A stretch of DNA of 50,960 bases from Streptococcus gallolyticus (GTDB taxonomy: Bacteria; Bacillota; Bacilli; Lactobacillales; Streptococcaceae), in NCBI RefSeq assembly GCF_003337175.1, contig NZ_NETH01000013.1, forward strand, positions 1 to 50,960, in the 5' to 3' direction. The notes under the pieces are model-generated. The model was not told where the DNA came from, did no database searches, and saw nothing but the letters and a program-made list of their open reading frames with translations. This document shows positions 46,578-50,960 of this stretch, piece by piece. Position numbers and translations under genes: made by a program. The first letter of the stretch is position 1, and the number at the start of each line of letters is the position of its first letter.

Positions 46578-46863
46578 TTATTCGACCGTTATTCTTATGA
46601 AAATCTATAGAATCTAGATATTTAGCAAGTCCGTATCCAACATTGTAAAAGTTATTGAGATAATCAAATACCCGTTCAAGTATTCTACTTAGCCAAGCAG
46701 AATAATAAGCTAGTGTTTTCATGTCTTCTTTGACTTTCGAATCAGCTATTAATTGAGATAATTTTTTATCAATTTTAATTGCTTCATTGGCGAAAATACA
46801 GCCTAATCCTATAGGCAGTAAAGAAGTTGCAAACGCCATTAGAATAGGTTTTATTTTTTTCAA
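46564..46863 (-). CDS. Secreted protein ending NNGRINAWP, candidate bacteriocin
   Basis: The start is TTG 46863, seven bases after a GAGGAG. It gives a 99-aa product with a typical signal peptide (MKKIKPILMAFATSLLPIGL, cleavage near CIFA). Longer in-frame starts (ATG 46908, TTG 46935) lack both features. The mature part of about 75 aa is helical and charged, then hydrophobic, and ends YNVGYGLAKYLDS, NNGRINAWP. The protein at 49517 ends almost the same way (ANVGYAVAKAIDA, NNGRINAWA), so the two are paralogous at the C-terminus. A small membrane-protein gene overlaps the end. Confidence 0.65.
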   Translation of the reverse strand: MKKIKPILMAFATSLLPIGLGCIFANEAIKIDKKLSQLIADSKVKEDMKTLAYYSAWLSRILERVFDYLNNFYNVGYGLAKYLDSIDFHKNNGRINAWP

Positions 46864-47016
46864 AGCTTTTCTCCTCGCAAGTCTAAACAATATTATTTGC
46901 GCTTTCATTTTACGATTTTTAACAAGAAAAATCAACTAAAAACTAAACGAGTTATTATCTTTGTTGGACAATAGCGACGTTTCCTACGTGTGTTCAAATA
47001 ATGTTTAGATCTTTCT

Positions 47017-47022
47017 ATTATA
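47017..47022 (-). promoter_or_regulatory. Possible -10 for the 46863 gene
   Basis: TATAAT on the minus strand, about 155 bases upstream of the TTG. No good -35. Confidence 0.35.
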
Positions 47023-47371
47023 CCTTTATTAGTTAAGCAAGGGTATGCTCATTCTTTCCCGCAAAAGGGCTAATTTGTTTGTTAGTGAGCTCTTACAAGT
47101 TCTCAGAGACTATTATCGTGTTGGAAAGTTCATAAAAGAAACGCCTCACCACAGTATATAGTTGATAGTAGCGATGTTCCTTCTACTAGTCATTTTCTAA
47201 ACTTTGTCTACCTTAACGGACTTATTTTCAATTACTTTTTGACAAGAAAAGTATTAATATAGATGTGAGAGAATAATCCTAGAAAGGGAATAAAACGGAA
47301 AAAATTTGGATTATATCACCGCTATCAAAGTTGTTGCTGATTTAGGAGTGTTAAAAAGAAAGAGGTATTTT

Positions 47372-48010
47372 ATGAAATTGAAATAAGTATTAATGGTAGC
47401 TTCCGTAATTTTAGGATCGCTAATTTTTAGTACTATAACTTATGCAGACGCAACTACAAATCGACTAGATGATATTAATAATACAGATTATGTTTTATAT
47501 TTACCTGATGGAGGATACATTTTTAATGAAGATGGAAGTGATAACTTTACTAATGAACAACTAACAAAAGGAGAAGTCATCACTGGCGAAGAATTAAAAG
47601 AAGAGGAGAGTAAGTCAGGAGTAATAGAATTACCATCTATTCCAACAGATATATTAAAAGCGTCAAAGCGACCAACTTTTCGCGCCTCAGGTATTAGTAA
47701 CGATGTGTATACACTAGGAGCTGGTCAAACATATGTCTCCCAAAAGTTTAGTGGATCTGGTTTGAGGTACTCTGGATATTCATTTTATCCAGATCCAGCC
47801 ACTGGTCCATATTTATTGTGGCAAGCTGTCGGAGATAGTGGGCTAGTTGGACCTGCTGGGGAAATCGAGAAGCACAGAGGAGTGTCTATTTATCCAGGTG
47901 TAGCTTGATACGTCCGTAGCGATCTCAATCGTGGTCTCCCATATGCTGGTGTATTTTTTAGTTCCTATAATCCTGTAAAGGGTTCGTATTATATTGTGAG
48001 CAACAAATAA
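47372..48010 (+). pseudogene. Secreted protein gene with two in-frame stops
   Basis: AAAGAGGT precedes ATG 47372. The frame reads MKLK, meets TAA (47384), then VLMVASVILGSLIFSTITYA, completing a normal signal peptide if the stop is ignored. The body (VLYLPDGGYIFNEDGSDNF, GAGQTYVSQKFSGSGLRYSG, VGPAGEIEKHRGVSIYPGVA) meets TGA at 47906 and continues YVRSDLNRGLPYAGVFFSSY to a stop at 48008. The restored protein would be about 210 aa. An internal ATG (47393) could give a version lacking the basic N-terminus. Family unknown. It is followed by another exported-protein gene. Confidence 0.65.
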
Positions 48011-48027
48011 GTTAAGTGAGGGTAAAA

Positions 48028-48447
48028 ATGAAAGTTAAAAACAGCAATAAATTAGTTATATTATCGTTTAGTTTTTTGGTTACTATTGCTTTGACCTCTG
48101 CCTTTAATGTTAAATCAACTGAATCATCTAAGGTAGAAATAAGCAACCTAAGTAAAGATAAACAAGCTAATAAGAGTGAAAATACCACAATTAATACATA
48201 CCTTGAAGTTATGGCTAATTATAGTGAAGAAGAAATTAATGATTTTTTCGCTTCAAGGAATGTAAGTGATGACACTGTTATTTTTGCTCCTAAGAATTCT
48301 AAAGGGGGATTCTTTTTATTCGAAGGAGACAATACTACTGTAATTAGTGAAAATGAGGGAGTCGTTAATGTAGTTGATGCTAAGGCTCCAAATCAATCTG
48401 CTACAGTAGGTGAAGTAAAAGAAGCACTAAAAGAGACTCATAATTAA
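48028..48447 (+). CDS. Exported protein of unknown function
   Basis: A 139-aa protein with an N-terminal hydrophobic segment (MKVKNSNKLVILSFSFLVTI) and possible cleavage near TSAFNVKS. It has an Asn/Lys/Ser-rich linker and a small C-terminal domain (LEVMANYSEEEINDFFASRN, DDTVIFAPKNSKGGFFLFEG). There is no lipobox cysteine. ATG 48028 is chosen over the in-frame GTG at 48016. It lies 17 bases after the decayed secreted gene and is followed by a terminator, so it is probably its partner. Confidence 0.65.
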   Translation: MKVKNSNKLVILSFSFLVTIALTSAFNVKSTESSKVEISNLSKDKQANKSENTTINTYLEVMANYSEEEINDFFASRNVSDDTVIFAPKNSKGGFFLFEGDNTTVISENEGVVNVVDAKAPNQSATVGEVKEALKETHN

Positions 48448-48492
48448 CCTTACTGAAACTAAGGATTGTTAGAGATTAGTTGTTACCAAGGT

Positions 48493-48530
48493 AAAAAACT
48501 GACAAATCTAAATTGATTGTCAGTTTTTTA
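48493..48530. terminator. Bidirectional terminator
   Basis: AAAAAACTGACAA (48493-48505) pairs perfectly with TTGTCAGTTTTTT (48517-48529). Confidence 0.85.
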
Positions 48531-48763
48531 TTCATGCTATCTAATTATTGGGTGATCCCTTTCAATTTTAGTCCTATTATCATTGACTAGACCTTAAATC
48601 ATCTATTTGATTCATCGACCTACTCTCAAAACTAATAGAGCGAAAAGGCAACAGTTTTAGTGTAACCTATTCAGCTTATTTGTTAAACATTTGGCTTATA
48701 ACTTATTTATTGGTACTATAGTTTTTTTGTTGATTATCTATGGTATTTGGAAACTTGGTGTTT

Positions 48764-48922
48764 TTATTTGTATAATTCATATAATTTTAGGATAGCATTT
48801 CCAAAACCTAAGGAAGCTAGAGCTAATAGTACGATGTTGCGGAATGTAAAAGTAATATCTTTTAGAAGAAAAATTAAAGTCAGGAATACTATTGGATATA
48901 TGATATATTTAAGCCCACGCAT
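48764..48922 (-). CDS. 52-aa membrane protein overlapping the secreted-protein gene (MRGLK family)
   Basis: ATG 48922 lies within the final codons of the gene ending at 48909 (14-base overlap, different frame), with GGAAGA five bases upstream. The product starts MRGLKYIIYPIVFLTLIFLL, then KDITFTFRN, a second hydrophobic stretch (31-47) and YELYK. Its position and first five residues match the protein at 46577. I infer an immunity function. Confidence 0.65.
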   Translation of the reverse strand: MRGLKYIIYPIVFLTLIFLLKDITFTFRNIVLLALASLGFGNAILKLYELYK

Positions 48923-49517
48923 TGATTCTTCCATTATTTGGGTAATAATCTCTAGCGTCTATGGCTTTTGCAACAGCATATCCTACATTTGCATATATGT
49001 TTATAACGTTAAATATTCCTGTAAGTATTCCTGGAATCATTCCTGCGTATACACCAGCTCTTTTCGCTGCTGCAACTGCAGCTCTACTTAACATAGCTTT
49101 GGTTGCGGCTAATCCTTTTTTAGCTGCATATTTTGGAATTGAGCCTATTCCACCAAGAAGACCTGTAACAACAACATCAAAAGCAAAGGCAAATTCATTT
49201 AGAGTTACTCCTTTTCCATTCCATACACTAGCTCGTATAGAATATGGACTCATTGCTCTGTAGGCTATTTCTCGCATTTTTTCTTCGCTTAAATCTGGGT
49301 ATAGGGCTTTTTTCTCTTGGATTAATGCATTTAGTTCATTTTCGGAAATTTGTAACGGTTGTTCTAATTTTTGATCGACTTCGTCAATTGTCTCTTGAAC
49401 TTGTTGTTCAATCATAGTTTGATTTGTTTCTAAAGCGTAAATTAGTGAAGGGGTGGTATTAAGCATTAGAATAGCGAAGTAATGGATAAGCTGATAACTT
49501 TTGATAGTTTTTTTCAT
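48909..49517 (-). CDS. Secreted protein ending NNGRINAWA, candidate bacteriocin/toxin
   Basis: A 202-aa protein with a signal peptide (MKKTIKSYQLIHYFAILMLN, cleavage near SLIYA), a charged helical region (30-90, rich in Glu/Gln) and a Gly/Ala-rich, partly hydrophobic C-terminal half (VVVTGLLGGIGSIPKYAAKK, AAVAAAKRAGVYAGMIPGIL) that looks membrane-active. It ends ANVGYAVAKAIDA, NNGRINAWA, matching the shorter protein at 46564. AAAGGG precedes the ATG, and a promoter (TTGGCA, 18 bases, TATAAT) lies upstream. The N-terminal region could be a propeptide. No known family recognised. Confidence 0.7.
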   Translation of the reverse strand: MKKTIKSYQLIHYFAILMLNTTPSLIYALETNQTMIEQQVQETIDEVDQKLEQPLQISENELNALIQEKKALYPDLSEEKMREIAYRAMSPYSIRASVWNGKGVTLNEFAFAFDVVVTGLLGGIGSIPKYAAKKGLAATKAMLSRAAVAAAKRAGVYAGMIPGILTGIFNVINIYANVGYAVAKAIDARDYYPNNGRINAWA

Positions 49518-49573
49518 AATCCATTTCCCTTTCGTTTTATTTTATGATTTAGGATTTGACAGTATCTCCTTAT

Positions 49574-49603
49574 ATTATATTTAGTGCAGTTAGCTACTGC
49601 CAA
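49574..49603 (-). promoter_or_regulatory. Promoter for the 49517 gene
   Basis: Minus strand TTGGCA (49603-49598), 18 bases, TATAAT (49579-49574). It lies next to the IS110 left flank. Confidence 0.55.
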
Positions 49604-49795
49604 AGCCCAAGTGCTATACTTGGAAAAAGCCACTGTGGATTAGTTTCTACCCCCCAATCGCTTGACGATTTACGAGAGGCTCTAACCACAGCTTTTTGTT
49701 TTCATTGGTAATGAGTTTGATAAAGCTAGACGTTTAATCTTCAGTAAGGTAACAAGGCAAAAAGTAAGTGGATACCAAGTGGGCTTAATACTTAA
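49600..49795 (+). ncRNA. Candidate bridge RNA / structured IS110 left-end non-coding region
   Basis: Upstream of the IS110-type transposase, CCAAGT-GCTAT-ACTTGG (49607-49623) forms a hairpin. CTGTGGATTAG (49633-49643) pairs with CTAACCACAG (49682-49691) around an inner AATCG/CGATT hairpin (49656-49670). IS110-group elements are known to encode a recombination-guiding bridge RNA in this position. Boundaries and loops are inferred. Confidence 0.5.
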
Positions 49796-49812
49796 TATCT
49801 GGAGGTACTCTT

Positions 49813-50958
49813 ATGCTCTATGTTGGCATTGATGTCGCTAAAAACAAACACGATGTGACAGTTATTGATAATACAGGGAAAATGGTATTGAAACCTATCA
49901 CTATTACAAACCGTAAACAAGGATTTGAACTGCTTCATAACACCTTGAAACAGCTTAGACAAGACTGTCTTATCGCCATGGAAGATACTGGACATTATGC
50001 CTTAAATCTCTTAACATTCTTACATCAAAACAATTATAAGATTTACACCTATAACCCCTTACTCATCAAAGAATTTACAAAATCTCTCTCACTTCGTAAA
50101 ACGAAAACAGATAAGAAAGATGCACGTACAATAGCTCTTAAGTTGCTTTCTGACCCTAATCGTGCCCTATTTATGCATGACAACAGGCAAGAAGAACTTA
50201 AGATTATGACACGTCACATGAATCGTTTAAAGAAACATCAATCAGATTGGAAAGTCCAATATACCAAGTGTTTAGATATCATTTTCCCTGAACTACATCA
50301 GGTCGTTTCTAAACACTCTGACTATGTCTATGAGTTGCTCAAATGTTTTCCTTCTCCTGAGAAAATGGTAACTGCTGGATTTGATAAACTTATTGAGATT
50401 AAACGATTAACAGCTAAACATGCGTTGGATATTCTCGAACTAGCTCCAAATTCTATTGGCACAACTTCTTTTGCTCGTGAATTTGAATTGGTTGAAATCA
50501 TTGAGAACATCCAACACTACGAAAAACTCATCAAACAAGCTGAAAAGAAGATTGATGAGTTGATGGCTGAGCTCAACTCGGTCATCACTACGGTACCAGG
50601 AATTAGTAATCGCCTTGGATCTGTCATCTTAGCTGAAATCAGAAATATTAATACTTTCACTAATCCAGCTCAACTACAAGCTTTTGCAGGGTTAGAACCC
50701 TCTATCTACCAATCTGGACAACTAGATACTCAAGGTAAAATGGTCAAACGAGGCTCATCGCATCTACGTTGGGCACTCATACAAGCTGCTATTAAAGTAG
50801 CTAGATACTCCCCTACGTTTAAAGCTTACTTGAGAATTAAGTTAGAGCAAGGGAAACACTTCAATGTCGCTATTTCTCATGTCGCTAAGAAACTCATTCG
50901 AGTGCTGTTTCGTCTACTTCAGAACAATGAAGCCTTTGAAGAGGATAAACTAAGATAA
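49813..50958 (+). CDS. IS110-family transposase
   Basis: A 381-aa DEDD recombinase. The N-terminal RuvC-like domain has YVGIDVAKNKHDVTVID (first Asp), AMEDTGHYALNL (Glu) and KTKTDKKDARTIA (Asp pair). A helical linker is followed by the C-terminal Tnp_20 domain with ITTVPGISNRLGSVILAEI, AFAGLEPSIYQSGQ and KRGSSHLRWALIQAA containing the nucleophile-region Ser. GGAGG lies upstream of the ATG. The gene is complete and apparently intact; it ends three bases before the window edge, so the right IS end is not seen. The element may supply recombination at the edge of the accessory array. Confidence 0.93.
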   Translation: MLYVGIDVAKNKHDVTVIDNTGKMVLKPITITNRKQGFELLHNTLKQLRQDCLIAMEDTGHYALNLLTFLHQNNYKIYTYNPLLIKEFTKSLSLRKTKTDKKDARTIALKLLSDPNRALFMHDNRQEELKIMTRHMNRLKKHQSDWKVQYTKCLDIIFPELHQVVSKHSDYVYELLKCFPSPEKMVTAGFDKLIEIKRLTAKHALDILELAPNSIGTTSFAREFELVEIIENIQHYEKLIKQAEKKIDELMAELNSVITTVPGISNRLGSVILAEIRNINTFTNPAQLQAFAGLEPSIYQSGQLDTQGKMVKRGSSHLRWALIQAAIKVARYSPTFKAYLRIKLEQGKHFNVAISHVAKKLIRVLFRLLQNNEAFEEDKLR

Positions 50959-50960
50959 AC

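Noticed and set aside
48747..49263. Open frames on the plus strand opposite the 49517 gene
   Set aside because: They are antisense shadows of the secreted protein and its overlapping partner; composition is explained by the minus-strand genes.

Overview
The window reads as low-GC Streptococcus chromosome, most like the S. bovis/S. equinus complex (S. gallolyticus, macedonicus, infantarius, equinus). Evidence: the syntenic housekeeping block hom-thrB, folC-folE-folP-folB-folK-murB and potABCD, followed by a CLC channel and a licT-bglP beta-glucoside PTS operon, together with lantibiotic loci known from S. macedonicus, S. pyogenes and S. salivarius. Species assignment is inference.

Region 1 (about 0.7-19.5 kb) is a lantibiotic island. 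Two paralogous type AII (lacticin 481 group) loci lie head to tail. The first has structural genes scnA and scnA', then scnM, scnT, scnF, scnE and scnG. The mature ScnA peptide matches streptococcin A-FF22/macedocin as I remember it. The second has a divergent sivK/sivR two-component system, then sivA, sivM, sivT, sivF, sivE and sivG. The SivA core matches salivaricin 9. The first locus has no K/R genes, and sivR carries a one-base frameshift, so quorum control of both loci may be impaired. The island lies between two partial IS1182-type transposase genes: a C-terminal part on the left (open at the window edge) and a truncated, frameshifted N-terminal part on the right.

Region 2 (20.7-40.8 kb) is mostly core chromosome: a small membrane protein, a polysaccharide deacetylase, threonine biosynthesis (hom, thrB), a degraded stretch with an ABC-2 exporter, the folate operon, murB, spermidine/putrescine uptake, a CLC transporter, and a LicT-controlled PTS operon with a cre site and two antiterminator/terminator elements. 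No 6-phospho-beta-glucosidase follows bglP.

Region 3 (about 40.9-49.5 kb) is an accessory array. On both strands it holds several small genes for Sec-exported proteins, most followed by a small putative partner or immunity gene: a 144-aa secreted protein with an enterocin A immunity-like protein; a phospholipase A2-like protein lacking the catalytic histidine, with a 61-aa membrane protein; a frameshifted secreted peptide with a frameshifted partner; a secreted protein with two in-frame stops; and two paralogous secreted proteins ending in NNGRINAW(P/A), whose last codons overlap the start of previously uncalled 58-aa and 52-aa membrane proteins beginning MRGLK. I consider this the most novel content of the window. 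An adhP alcohol dehydrogenase and IS1182 debris are interspersed.

The window ends with an apparently intact IS110-family transposase, preceded by a structured non-coding stretch that is a candidate bridge RNA. No tRNA, rRNA or CRISPR array was seen.
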